Below, one piece after another: positions 17,341 to 24,795 of a stretch of 24,795 bases of DNA. The stretch is from NCBI GenBank assembly GCA_032718475.1, contig JAUCBJ010002674.1:1-24795 (forward strand), in the 5' to 3' direction. Origin of the DNA: Nemertoderma westbladi (taxonomy: Eukaryota > Xenacoelomorpha > Nemertodermatida > Nemertodermatidae). Under the pieces are notes generated by a model. That model ran no database searches. It worked only from the letters and a program-made list of their open reading frames with translations, and was not told the origin of the DNA. How positions within the stretch are numbered: the first letter of the stretch is position 1; each line of letters begins with the position of its first letter. The position numbers and the translations under genes are program-made.

Positions 17341-17791
17341 ATGCAGTTAATGCTTACTGCTTGCAGTGGTTTAGCTTGCTTTTCCCAGAATGGTTACAGG
17401 CGACGGAGAATAACATTGCGTTCAAGGAACTCACAGCTGTATTATTAGCAATTACGGTTTGGGGGAGCCAATTTTGTGGTCAAAGGTTGTTGTTACACAC
17501 AGACAATCAGACTATAATATTGGAGCATTGGCCAAAGGTAGTACATCGTGCAGGCCGCTAATGGCACTCATAAGATGTATTGCATACATGTATTTCCACT
17601 GCATGAAATATGGAATTATGGTGTACATCAACTACGTGAATACACACGACAACCGCGCACCTGATTTACTTAGCAGGTTAAAAATAGACGTTTTCAAGGC
17701 TGAATTCTCAAACATGACCGAGAGACCAACTGATGCTCTATCGCCGTGGTCTGAAATATCGGAATTTGTCAAAGATGCATGTTTTTTATAA
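17340..17791 (+). pseudogene. DIRS-type RNase H domain
   Basis: Two overlapping frames (to 17561 and from 17459) form one domain: NNIAFKELTAVLLAITVWG (catalytic Glu helix), LLLHTDNQTI (catalytic Asp in a TDN motif, as is usual for DIRS), RCIAYMYFHCMKYGI and VNTHDNRAPDLLSR (last acidic motif). A one-base shift lies near 17550. RNase H removes template RNA during cDNA synthesis. The domain follows RT directly, as in DIRS elements. No methyltransferase-like domain, sometimes found here in DIRS relatives, is visible before the stop at 17789-17791. Confidence 0.8.
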
Positions 17792-17957
17792 GAAACAATT
17801 CATTAAAACGATACAAATTATTAACGAAAGATCCGTTAGAAATGCATGTTGCTTTTTTGTTATTATCATTTTTTTATATATAAGAAACTATATTTCATTT
17901 AAAATGATAGTATGTATGAGAATTACAAGCAATATTTCACTTTACACAGTTTTTTAA

Positions 17958-18735
17958 TCAGCCCGGTGGATACGTGGCAAGGCCTGCCCGTAGACTATGA
18001 GTACTGTACTCCATTCCAAGATACTTATGTATAACAGTGTTTACATCCTGTTCGCGTAGCCTGTGCCCAGAAGGACTTATGAAAAGGGGTGCGTTGGCTG
18101 TAGCAATAAGGTCACGATAGGACAAGTAACGCTGCAGGGCTCTATATGGGCATATCAGGTTGCCAATTTTTGCAACAGGGCATTTGATGCTCGAGTGAGT
18201 TGTTTTTGTCTGCTTCAATACTATGACGAAATGGCGAGGATACATTTGCACATCATCGCGCTTCAAACATACTAATTCAGAGACACGCAGTGCGGCATAA
18301 AATTCCAGAAATAAATAAGCGCACATAAAATGGAATTCCAATCCAGAAACATTTGTGTCAGAACTAATTAGGCGCTTAAGTTTTACCATCATGCCTATCG
18401 TCACTGGATGGCGGCGCAATACGTCATCTGAAATATTCGCATATCCACGCAGGCACGCAGCAAAGATATAATCTTTGAACCAGTTACACACACTTTCACA
18501 CCATTGGTTTGTGCAAAGCTTTTTATACCCGAGACCATACTTCGCACAGAAGCAGAAGAATATTTGCTAATATACGTCGATGCAATGAAAGTTTCTAGAG
18601 AACGATTGGTGACAGGGGTTGGTGATAAGCAGTGCAGTAGACAGCACGCCACATATTTACTCCACCATGCATTATATTTCTGGCGAGTTGAATCACGTAG
18701 ACTGTTGTCATAAAGTGTATCCAGAATTAAATTAA
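17958..18735 (-). pseudogene. Tyrosine recombinase of the DIRS element, on the opposite strand
   Basis: Two frames on - are joined by a shift near 18490. The first (from about 18735) is the core-binding domain (SLRDSTRQKYNAWWSKY, SLETFIASTYISKYSSASVR). The second (177 codons) is the catalytic domain: R69 in AALRVSEL, a Lys-bearing LKQTKTTH strand, and H165-x-x-R168 in THSLRAG. Downstream of HSLRAGLATY the frame ends, so the nucleophilic Tyr and last helix are missing. The enzyme would integrate a circular DNA copy of the element. Its orientation is convergent with RT/RNase H, which is unusual: DIRS and Ngaro recombinases mostly share the RT strand, while Volvox kangaroo is, as I recall, reported with an inverted one. 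Confidence 0.85.
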
Positions 18736-18845
18736 TTTTTCATTAAATTCATTCGCTAACATACTAAAGGTACACCCATCTGAGTTTTGCAAAAAGCAAA
18801 ACTAAGCAATTGCAAAAAGCAACTTTAGTTTCTTCTTTGGGGTTT

Positions 18846-18932
18846 GGGGATTTCGGTTTTCTTATTATTTTTCTTAAGGAATCGAATCCTCGTTCGATAT
18901 ATTTCAGTTTCCCCAAATATATGAACACATAT
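18846..18932 (+). repeat. Split direct repeat B1 of DIRS element
   Basis: 87 bp beginning GGGGATTTCGGTTTTC, recurring without visible difference at 19269-19355. It lies about 110 bp beyond the recombinase start. It contains ATCGAA ... TTCGAT inverted arms. Confidence 0.85.
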
Positions 18933-19080
18933 TTTTTATTATGTGGGGCGAGCCACAAAGTCAGCTAGCCTAACGCCTTGCAGTTTAGACAATTGTTTAG
19001 TTTACTTACTGCTGACTGACATAGTTCTTGGCTAGGATTTTTCCCCCAGGCTCCTTCCAGCCAGCTTGCTGGCTTTCTAG

Positions 19081-19196
19081 TATATTGTATGGGTTTGGCC
19101 AAGGCAGGAAAAATTATTACAATAATACACATCCAACCTTTGGCTGGAATTCCGGAGTTATTTTATATATGTTATATTGATTTTCTGTAAAAGTTA
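19081..19196 (+). repeat. Split direct repeat A2 of DIRS element
   Basis: Second copy of A (6800-6915), same orientation, about 97% identical, placed between B1 and B2. A short inverted repeat (AGCCAGC-TT-GCTGGCT) immediately precedes it at 19060-19075. Confidence 0.85.
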
Positions 19197-19268
19197 CCCA
19201 ACCACCTCACCCTTATGATTTATGAGATATGACATTACATCACTTCCTTCCTGAGGTATACCGATACT

Positions 19269-19355
19269 GGGGATTTCGGTTTTCTTATTATTTTTCTTAA
19301 GGAATCGAATCCTCGTTCGATATATTTCAGTTTCCCCAAATATATGAACACATAT
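19269..19355 (+). repeat. Split direct repeat B2 (right end of DIRS element)
   Basis: Identical by eye to B1. It closes the A1 ... B1-A2-B2 arrangement. A 72-bp spacer separates it from A2. Confidence 0.85.
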
Positions 19356-20059
19356 AACAACTTAGAGTCGATATTTAAGATATTTGATTATTGTATAAAG
19401 AGCAACTATCGGAATGTAGGAAATCCAATATCCTGTGATTTAGGCGCATCTAAGGTAGAAGATGAGAATACACTGTCAGTGTCGCTACTATGATCACTTA
19501 GATTATACCATAATCTATCCTGGTTGTAGCAATTTTTCTTACAGCCGCAGGTAAGACTATATTTTTTTGTTTAAGCGTTTGATCGTTTGATTAAGCGCTT
19601 TGGGCATTAGTCCTTTGGCCAGTTTAGTTGCAGATACAGAGGCCTTTGATCTCCGATGCATTACTTTCTGATACAATATATTTCCGATATAATATCAGTT
19701 TGCCTATGCACTGTCAGACTATACTAGTATATACTATACCCACCACAGTAAACACTAGAATACTGTAATTTATTAGGAAACCTACCATATCTAGAATTGC
19801 AATCCATAGATTATATTTATATTAGATTACATTTTTTAATTTAATTAATTAATTAAATTAAAATTAAATTTTTTTTCAATAATTATTGAAAAAAATTACT
19901 GGTTATGGATGTTCCAAATTAGCCTGATGCTTAGAATAGACTACTGTGTTTTGTCACAGTTTTATTATAACTGGAGGCCTAGATGCCTAAAGTCTGACAG
20001 TACATTTCCAGAATACATTGTATTCTTGTAACAACACTATACATGGTTTAAAATTCCTC
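19356..20059. other. AT-rich intergenic stretch
   Basis: No gene seen. It holds a 26-bp perfect palindrome (T7-CAATAATTATTG-A7 at 19870-19895) and a stretch with adjacent splice-like signals, TTCTTACAG-CCGCAG-GTAAG near 19536-19555. Confidence 0.4.
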
Positions 20060-20089
20060 ATAGGAAAGTACAACATTGTACTTTCCTAT
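20060..20089. repeat. Perfect 30-nt palindrome
   Basis: ATAGGAAAGTACAA and its reverse complement are separated by CA. No poly-T follows, and no gene is adjacent. Confidence 0.85.
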
Positions 20090-20108
20090 AAGTGACTGAA
20101 AAAGGCCT

Positions 20109-20277
20109 AAATATGATAGCCCACTCCATAGCGAATAAATCGTCTACCGCCCTGTTAGATCAGTGGTCTTAGGACACACACTCGGCTGATGATAACCGGA
20201 AGTTTGAAACCTGGGTAACGGGTTCGAGCCCCAATAGGGGCGGTTGAGATTTTTCGCTATGGAGAGCATTATCATAA
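20109..20277 (+). repeat. tRNA-like segment inside a long inverted repeat (SINE-like)
   Basis: The centre (about 20145-20243) resembles a tRNA: a box A-like TAGATCAGTGG (20156-20166), an anticodon-arm-like CGGCTGATGATAACCG with three extra bases in the loop, and a perfect box B, GGTTCGAGCCC (20221-20231). ACCGCCC ... GGGGCGGT can pair as an extended acceptor stem. Outside it CTCCATAGCGAA (20124) pairs with TTCGCTATGGAG (ending 20264), and weaker pairing continues to about 20109 and 20277. It is longer than a normal tRNA (extra bases before the T arm), so a tRNA-derived repeat or pseudogene is more likely than a working tRNA. Confidence 0.55.
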
Positions 20278-20610
20278 TCTACTATAACATATATTTAATT
20301 CGCTATCACCCACCCCACAACAATTCATTTATAATGAATTCGTACTTGACTCGACTTTAAACTGGACAGCCAATGTGGTGGTATTCCTTTGTAGGCAAAT
20401 CCATATTTCAGTACATTAAGTATACATTTCGTAAATAATTAATTTGTTAATACATTATACAGATATAAATTATGGGTGATGTACCTGAATAATAATATAG
20501 CGCAACCTTGATGCTTACTCAATGCTTGTGGACTGGCTGCCGTAATTGTTACCAATACCATGCTAAATTTAGGTGGGATCTAAAGTCACATTCGGGACTT
20601 TAGGGCGGGT
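20278..20610. other. AT-rich stretch, nothing recognised
   Basis: No open frame, repeat or signal that I can support. Confidence 0.3.
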
Positions 20611-20880
20611 TCATTGTACTTGTCATATTGTACCCGGAGTTGTTTTAAATGTGTAATGTTTGTGCACACATAACAGAGATTTTGTGTCCTCAGCAATTAG
20701 AAAGCAATGTAAATTTGCTCATAGTAATACTGGTGTTAATATGGTGTAGTACTGGTGTTGATATGGTGTAGTACTGGAGTTGATGCCCAAATATAATGGT
20801 TTTACTGCTAATATAATAATGGAACCTAAAATTCCGATGTATATTTAGTGACTTCCAAATCCTAGACAGCCCATTTTACT
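20611..20880 (-). pseudogene. Heavily eroded LINE fragment
   Basis: The stretch aligns by eye to 14966-15170 of the LINE: ATTGTACTTG, TGTACCCGG, TTTGTGTCCTCAGCA, ACTGCT..., and TAGTGACTTCCAAATCCT occur in the same order and orientation. It therefore derives from the region just after RT on the minus strand. No open frame is left. A 22-bp unit (TACTGGTGTTGATATGGTGTAG) has expanded inside it to about 2.5 copies at 20728-20783. Confidence 0.75.
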
Positions 20881-21516
20881 AATGGCACCAGTGAAACTGA
20901 AAATAAGGACTTGGGAAGAAACATATGAATAAGAAAAGTAGGTGTATTAAATAAATTACAGAAAAGTGTACTCTTTGATATTGTTTGATTACATAAATTT
21001 TTGAATTACATTGCAAGTTTGTTGCCCAATAATGTTTCACTTTCTTACTTATTATATAAATAATATATATATATATAATAGTTTAATACATATTATTCCA
21101 AAGTGAAGACTGCTGAAACTTAATGGCCATATAGATAAATAGTATTAAATGATGGATGGCCCTACTACTAATAATGCAACATGACCAAATGCTAGAATCG
21201 TGTGGCTCGATGATTTACCACCACTACTACCAGTGGTCAGGCTAACCTACCTCTTACTTCATGGACTTTTTGGCAGGAATATATGATGGTTTATTATAAT
21301 AATAGCTTTATAATACCTACATTGAATTGATATCAATTGCGACTTTTAGATGTTAATAGTTATTGACATATTGCACATTGAAAACACATTCATCTAATTT
21401 TATTAATATTTTAATATTAATTTAATTTTAATATTAGTTAACTAATATTACACTAAATTTAACCATTCCAAATCGACCGAACTACGAACAAAGGAATTTA
21501 TTGTACTATAGGCATT
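20881..21516. other. AT-rich sequence upstream of the SDR exon
   Basis: Contains a short TA repeat (about 21061-21079) and AT-rich palindromic stretches near 21400-21445. No gene recognised. Confidence 0.35.
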
Positions 21517-21527
21517 CTATATATAGA
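21517..21527 (+). promoter_or_regulatory. Possible TATA box for the SDR gene
   Basis: TCTATATATAG lies about 65 bases before the ATG at 21589. Position and sequence fit a TATA box with a short leader, but AT-rich DNA gives such matches by chance. Confidence 0.3.
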
Positions 21528-21588
21528 CATTCTACACTAACAACTAACAATAATTCAAATAATTATACTTTTTAATATTGTTGTTGAT

Positions 21589-21805
21589 ATGGATCCTAAG
21601 AGTATCAAAGCCATAGTAACAGGAGGAGCTAGTGGCATTGGTAAAGCTATTTGTAATGTTGTAGTAGAAGGAGGAGGTAAAGTTGGTATTATAGATGTTG
21701 CTGAAGATAATGGTAAAGAAGTGGCCAATGAATTAAACAAAGGAAAACTGGAACGAGTTGCGTTCTTCATCAAAGGTGACGTCACCGATTATGAAGGACT
21801 TGAAG
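21589..21805 (+). CDS. Short-chain dehydrogenase/reductase, first exon
   Basis: The ATG opens a frame with VTGGASGIGKAI at residues 10-21, the TGxxxGxG nucleotide-binding turn of classical SDR enzymes. IIDVAED follows, with an acidic residue (D36) at the end of beta-2 that favours NAD over NADP, and then GDVTD (63-67), the adenine-ring contact motif. The frame runs into GAAG|GTAAAT at 21805/21806, a good splice donor, so this is exon 1 and the rest (NNAG, YxxxK) must lie downstream of the window or was not recognised. The N-terminus resembles 15-hydroxyprostaglandin dehydrogenase-like proteins, but the exact substrate cannot be told. It is the only host-like gene here; a retained fragment is possible. 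Confidence 0.75.
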
Positions 21806-21837
21806 GTAAATAATTGAATTACATAGTTACATAATTA

Positions 21838-22787
21838 CATTATTGATGCCTCCAAGGCATTCGACCGCGTTAACCATTATAACCTTTTCAACAAACTACT
21901 TAACCGTGGTGTACCTGTTTATATAGTTTGTCTGATTAAGTTCTGGTACCTGGGACGGTGTGCTCTCTACGTCATTCCATGTAACCAATGGCAACCAATG
22001 GGTAACCAATGGACAGGGGAGAATTCTTTCTCCGATATTCTATAATATCTACGTCGATGACCTCAGTATTATCTTTAATGCAAGCGGGGTAGGCTGTATG
22101 ATTGGATCCACTAGAATAAACCATTTACTGTATGCAGACGATCTGTGTTTGTTGTCAAACTCAATTGTCGGCTTACAGAAATTGGTTAACATAGCGGTTA
22201 GTTATGCTAACAATAACTCCATTATTTTTAATGTGAAGAAAACTAAATGTGTGTACTTCATTCCGAAATCATTCTCTCTAACGAGTTGCACTAAAATTAC
22301 ATTATATGGAGCATATGTTCCTATAGTGGATTCTTTCAACTATCTCGGACATATTATTACGTCATCAACTGATGACGATTGTGACATCATTAATCAAATG
22401 CATTCATTGTATGCTAGAGCGAATACCCTTGTTAGGAAGTTTGGCAATGCCTCCGTTGCTGTTAAGACTTCCTTATTTCGTGCATTTTGTACTCCTATAT
22501 ATGGTAACAGTCTGTGGACCCGTTCAAATTATTCTCAACGTGTATACGATAAAATACAAGTTGCGTATAATAATTGCGCTCGTATTTTATTTAATATCTC
22601 TCGCCTTACTGGCGATGAACCGACCAGTATCTCACTCTCATTCGGCACATTAAATCTGCCAATGCTGTGTCATATTCACAGCAGATCTGTACACAGCCTT
22701 TTTAAACGGGTCAGTGAATCTCAGAATGATTTGGTGCGAACCATTTACTCTGCTTGCAGACCATTCTCACGGTTTTTCGTTTCGTGA
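21838..22787 (+). pseudogene. CR1-like LINE reverse transcriptase (partial)
   Basis: The opening segment IIDASKAFDRVNHYNLFNKL holds the first catalytic Asp. A frameshift at about 21958 leads into the main frame (21960-22787, 275 codons): ILSPIFYNIYVDDLS, INHLLYADDLCLLS with the catalytic YADD (residues 58-61), FNVKKTKCVYF and DSFNYLGHII. A C-terminal stretch follows, ending at TGA 22785-22787. Next to the frameshift, ACCAATGG occurs three times in 32 bases (about 21979-22014), a small expansion that lengthens the protein between FHVTNG and QGRILSP. The fragment lacks the endonuclease domain. Confidence 0.85.
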
Positions 22788-22960
22788 AACCGTCGCTTTT
22801 AAGACTTATTATTATTTTTTAGTATTTTCATATTAATGTGTATATTTTGTGCTGTACGTAGGCCTACTGCATACTGTAATGTAGTAGGTATCTGTTATGT
22901 TGTTCTGTAGCTATGTGCCTCCTGGTGCGGAATAAAGAGTAAATAAAATAAATAAAATTA
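21838..22960 (+). mobile_element. CR1-like LINE fragment, 5'-truncated
   Basis: It starts within RT at IIDASKAFDRVNH and ends with a 3' UTR containing AATAAA (22931) and an A-rich AAATAAAATAAATAAAA tail at about 22940-22957. It lies 33 bases into the presumed intron of the SDR gene, in the same orientation. No clear target duplication was found. Clade assignment is tentative. Confidence 0.8.
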
Positions 22961-23451
22961 TTAATGTATAATTATATAATTATCAGATGTTTGGTGAATA
23001 GGATAGAGTAGAATAGGAATTGCATTCATTTCATTTGTCTACAAATGAAGCAGTAATAATGTACAATAATGGTGTGGGCTCTATCACTTTAATGTCCTCG
23101 TGTTGCAAGTATAACTTTAATAGTTGGAGTCTTTTCTGTAATGGTAATGTAATAACACGAAAGTATTAATTAATACAATGACGCATTTAAGAGGGGATGG
23201 CACTTGTGGCTAAAAAGGCTATTTCTTGAACAATTGAACACAAAAAGGCCCAAAAAGTGCCGTTTTAGGACCCAAATCATTTTTAGTAAACATCATGTTC
23301 CATCAACTGATTTCATCAAGAATTGTTCGAGAAATAGACTGTTTCGTGAAAAATATCCATCCTGATATAAATGGATTTAACGTTTATGGAAAAATTCAAA
23401 TTTTCCCGCAATTACATTTTTATTAATTACATTATTATTATATACACTTCT
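22961..23451. other. AT-rich stretch with an inverted repeat
   Basis: CTATTTCTTGAACAATT (23219-23235) is matched by an inverted copy AATTGTTCGAGAAATAG (23321-23337) with one mismatch. The enclosed 85 bases contain AAAAAGGC/CCAAAAAG motifs. It could be the remains of a small DNA transposon. Nothing else recognised. Confidence 0.45.
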
Positions 23452-23766
23452 CTTCAAGAACGCAGAAGTAGTAGATATCCGGCAACTACAGTCACAGACA
23501 CCGACTTTGCGGATGACATCGCCCTGCTCTCTAATACACTAGCAGATGCACAGCTTCTACTAAATAAAGTGGAGAGGGCTGCTAAGGAGGTTGGATTGCA
23601 TATAAATACTACCAAGACCGAATTCATGACCTTTAATGTTGATGGAAACTTGACAACCATTGACAATAATCAACTAAGGAAGGTTGATGGAAGCAAAGGC
23701 TTGGGTAGCTCTATCAAAAATGGATACCATCTGGAAATCAGATTTCTCCAGGCACCTGAAGACTAA
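23452..23766 (+). pseudogene. LINE RT palm fragment
   Basis: The frame carries ERRSSRYPATTVTDTDFADD, the FADD catalytic box, followed by IALLSNTLADAQLLLNKVER and VGLHINTTKTEFMTFN, the segment between palm and thumb. After about 23710 the expected YLGS-type segment is missing, and the homologous reading resumes in another frame (TIWKSDFSRHLKTKFFLATV), so a deletion and a shift lie near 23700-23730. The 5' part of RT and the endonuclease are absent. Confidence 0.8.
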
Positions 23767-23826
23767 GTTCTTTCTAGCCACCGTGGAAAGTGTATATTTT
23801 TATACTGGACACTGACTAAAACACTT

Positions 23827-24140
23827 GAACAACGAATTGATGGTTGCTACACAAGACTACTAAGGGCAGCCCTAAACATCAGCTGGAGACAACACATGAC
23901 AAACGCCGAGCTTTATGGTACAATACCACCTGTATCAACCACCCTCCGTGAACGCAGATTAAGATTCAGTGGGCACTGCTGGCGAACAACGAATTGATGG
24001 TTGCTACACAAGACTACTAAGGGCAGCCCTAAACATCAGCTGGAGACAATACATGACAAACGCCGAGCTTTATGGTACAATACCACGTGTATCAACCACC
24101 CTCCGTGAACGCAGATTAAGATTCAGTGGGCACTGCTGGC
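23827..24140 (+). repeat. 157-bp tandem duplication inside the LINE
   Basis: 23827-23983 and 23984-24140 are adjacent direct copies with about two differences, both starting GAACAACGAATTGATGG. The period (157) is not a multiple of three, so the duplication shifts the frame. Confidence 0.9.
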
Positions 24141-24340
24141 GAAGTAAAGACGAGGTCATACCAGATCTACTTTTCTGGCAACCAACTCATGGAAAGCGTA
24201 GTCGTGGACGACCGGCCATAACATATATAGATCAACTTGAAAGGGATACTGAACTTGGGAGAAACGAAATTGCGACAACTATGGAGAATCGGGAAGCCTG
24301 GAAGGATCTCATTTCCACTGTCCGAGTTCGCTCGACCTAG
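23969..24340 (+). pseudogene. LINE ORF C-terminal region
   Basis: From the second duplicate the frame gives RIDGCYTRLLRAALNISWRQ, LRFSGHCWRSKDEVIPDLLF, HGKRSRGRPAITYIDQLERD and a final EAWKDLISTVRVRST before TAG at 24338-24340. These are the C-terminal motifs also seen in the 13-16 kb LINE (LRFAGHCFRREDQ ... NGGQPMTFL). The role of this region is probably RNA/target binding; it carries no enzyme motif that I can name. The methionine at 23969 is fortuitous: the true reading enters from the first duplicate. Confidence 0.8.
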
Positions 24341-24353
24341 TAGTAGTAGTAGT

Positions 24354-24795
24354 ACATTTTTATAGCTAAAAATGTAACAAATAAAACAATCATTTAGCAA
24401 TTTTATTTCATATTTTAGCCTTTTACTTTCTAATTAAATGTAATTTGATGATATCTCGAGAACCGATCATCGAATTTTTTTTTAAACATGTGATTGTACA
24501 GTTTGGTGAATTGCATCCAGCGATATATTATCAATATTTCGGTTGACAGGTACCGGTGAAATCAGACTTAACCAAATAAATGTCAAGCCAATATCAATGT
24601 GCACAATCAAACAGACAAACTGACGTTTTTTTTACAGCAATAAATCGTAATGGTCTTCTAATAAAATCGTGCTGCTGGAAGTCTTGTCAAAAAAAAGACA
24701 AGTCCTTAAGTTGTATCCCATAACTCGAGTTTGAGAAAAGTTATGAGTAAAATGCTTTCAGATTATATATTTCATTTAAGTAATTCGGAAAACAA
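24354..24795. other. AT-rich sequence after the last LINE
   Basis: No gene or repeat recognised. Confidence 0.3.

Larger units (their letters stand above)
6800..19355 (+). mobile_element. DIRS/PAT-type tyrosine-recombinase retrotransposon with split direct repeats
   Basis: The element runs from repeat A1 (6800-6915), through gag and RT/RNase H on + and a tyrosine recombinase on -, to B1 (18846-18932), A2 (19081-19196) and B2 (19269-19355). The A1 ... B1-A2-B2 order is the split-direct-repeat structure known from PAT, Ngaro and Volvox kangaroo elements. These integrate by tyrosine recombinase through a circular DNA rather than by an integrase. A Gypsy element and a LINE have inserted between gag and RT; removing them leaves about 4.9 kb, a usual size for the family. 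The copy is dead: gag is short and has a stop, RT lacks its central part, and the recombinase has lost its C-terminus. Confidence 0.85.
23452..24353 (+). mobile_element. LINE fragment related to the 13-16 kb element, with TAG-repeat tail
   Basis: It begins within RT just before FADD and ends after the ORF stop with TAG repeated five times (about 24338-24353), the same kind of tail as the LINE at 13020. Internal deletions and a tandem duplication have damaged it. The protein motifs and order match that LINE, so both belong to the same broad family but not the same subfamily. Confidence 0.85.

Noticed and set aside
18776-18840. Short direct repeat TTGCAAAAAGCAA next to B1 as another terminal repeat
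   Set aside because: It is only two copies of about 15 bp, not repeated near A1; probably local duplication.
20145-20243. A functional tRNA-Ile(GAT)
   Set aside because: The anticodon loop has extra bases, the segment before the T arm is too long, and the acceptor stem has a bulge. A tRNA-derived repeat fits better.
21555-21785. 76-codon minus-strand frame
   Set aside because: It is the reverse complement of the SDR exon, which has the recognised motifs.

Overview
The window looks like invertebrate (metazoan) genomic DNA that is almost entirely transposable elements. The base composition is AT-rich outside the first 5.9 kb. There is one short exon with a GT splice donor, and there are no bacterial gene clusters. 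BEL/Pao, Gypsy, DIRS-type and LINE elements occur together, and the Gypsy primer-binding site matches the 3' end of a eukaryotic tRNA-Leu. I cannot name the species from sequence alone; a marine invertebrate is a guess.

Layout. (1) 1-5854, + strand: the internal region of a decayed BEL/Pao LTR retrotransposon (gag, aspartic protease, RT, RNase H, integrase, DUF5641-like end), broken by many stops and frameshifts. Its 5' LTR lies off the window. Bases 5855-6460 are probably its 3' UTR/LTR and contain hairpins and a 31-bp tandem repeat. (2) 6800-19355: one tyrosine-recombinase retrotransposon of DIRS/PAT type. It is bounded by split direct repeats in the order A1 ... B1-A2-B2, with gag and RT/RNase H on + and the tyrosine recombinase on the opposite strand. 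Inside it, between gag and RT, is an array of 41-bp units that each carry a small hairpin. The array is cut into three blocks by two later insertions: a Gypsy element on - (8127-12650, 172-bp LTRs, aatg target duplication) and a 5'-truncated LINE on - (13020-16179). The LINE is itself split by a 1.6-kb piggyBac-like element (13163-14771) with TTAA duplications and palindromic G8/C8 ends. The order of events is therefore DIRS, then array, then Gypsy and LINE, then the TTAA element. Without the insertions the DIRS element would be about 4.9 kb.

(3) 19356-21588: AT-rich sequence with a perfect 30-nt palindrome, a tRNA-like segment inside a long inverted repeat, and a heavily eroded LINE fragment. 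(4) 21589-21805: the only plausible host gene part, a first exon of a short-chain dehydrogenase/reductase ending at a GT donor. (5) 21838-22960: a CR1-like LINE fragment in the presumed intron. (6) 23452-24353: a second LINE of the same general type as the one at 13-16 kb. It ends in the same kind of TAG-repeat tail and carries a 157-bp tandem duplication.

The most interesting object is the DIRS/PAT-type element: split direct repeats plus an antisense recombinase in an animal-like genome, carrying an internal hairpin minisatellite that became an insertion target. Every element seen is damaged, so none is likely to move on its own.
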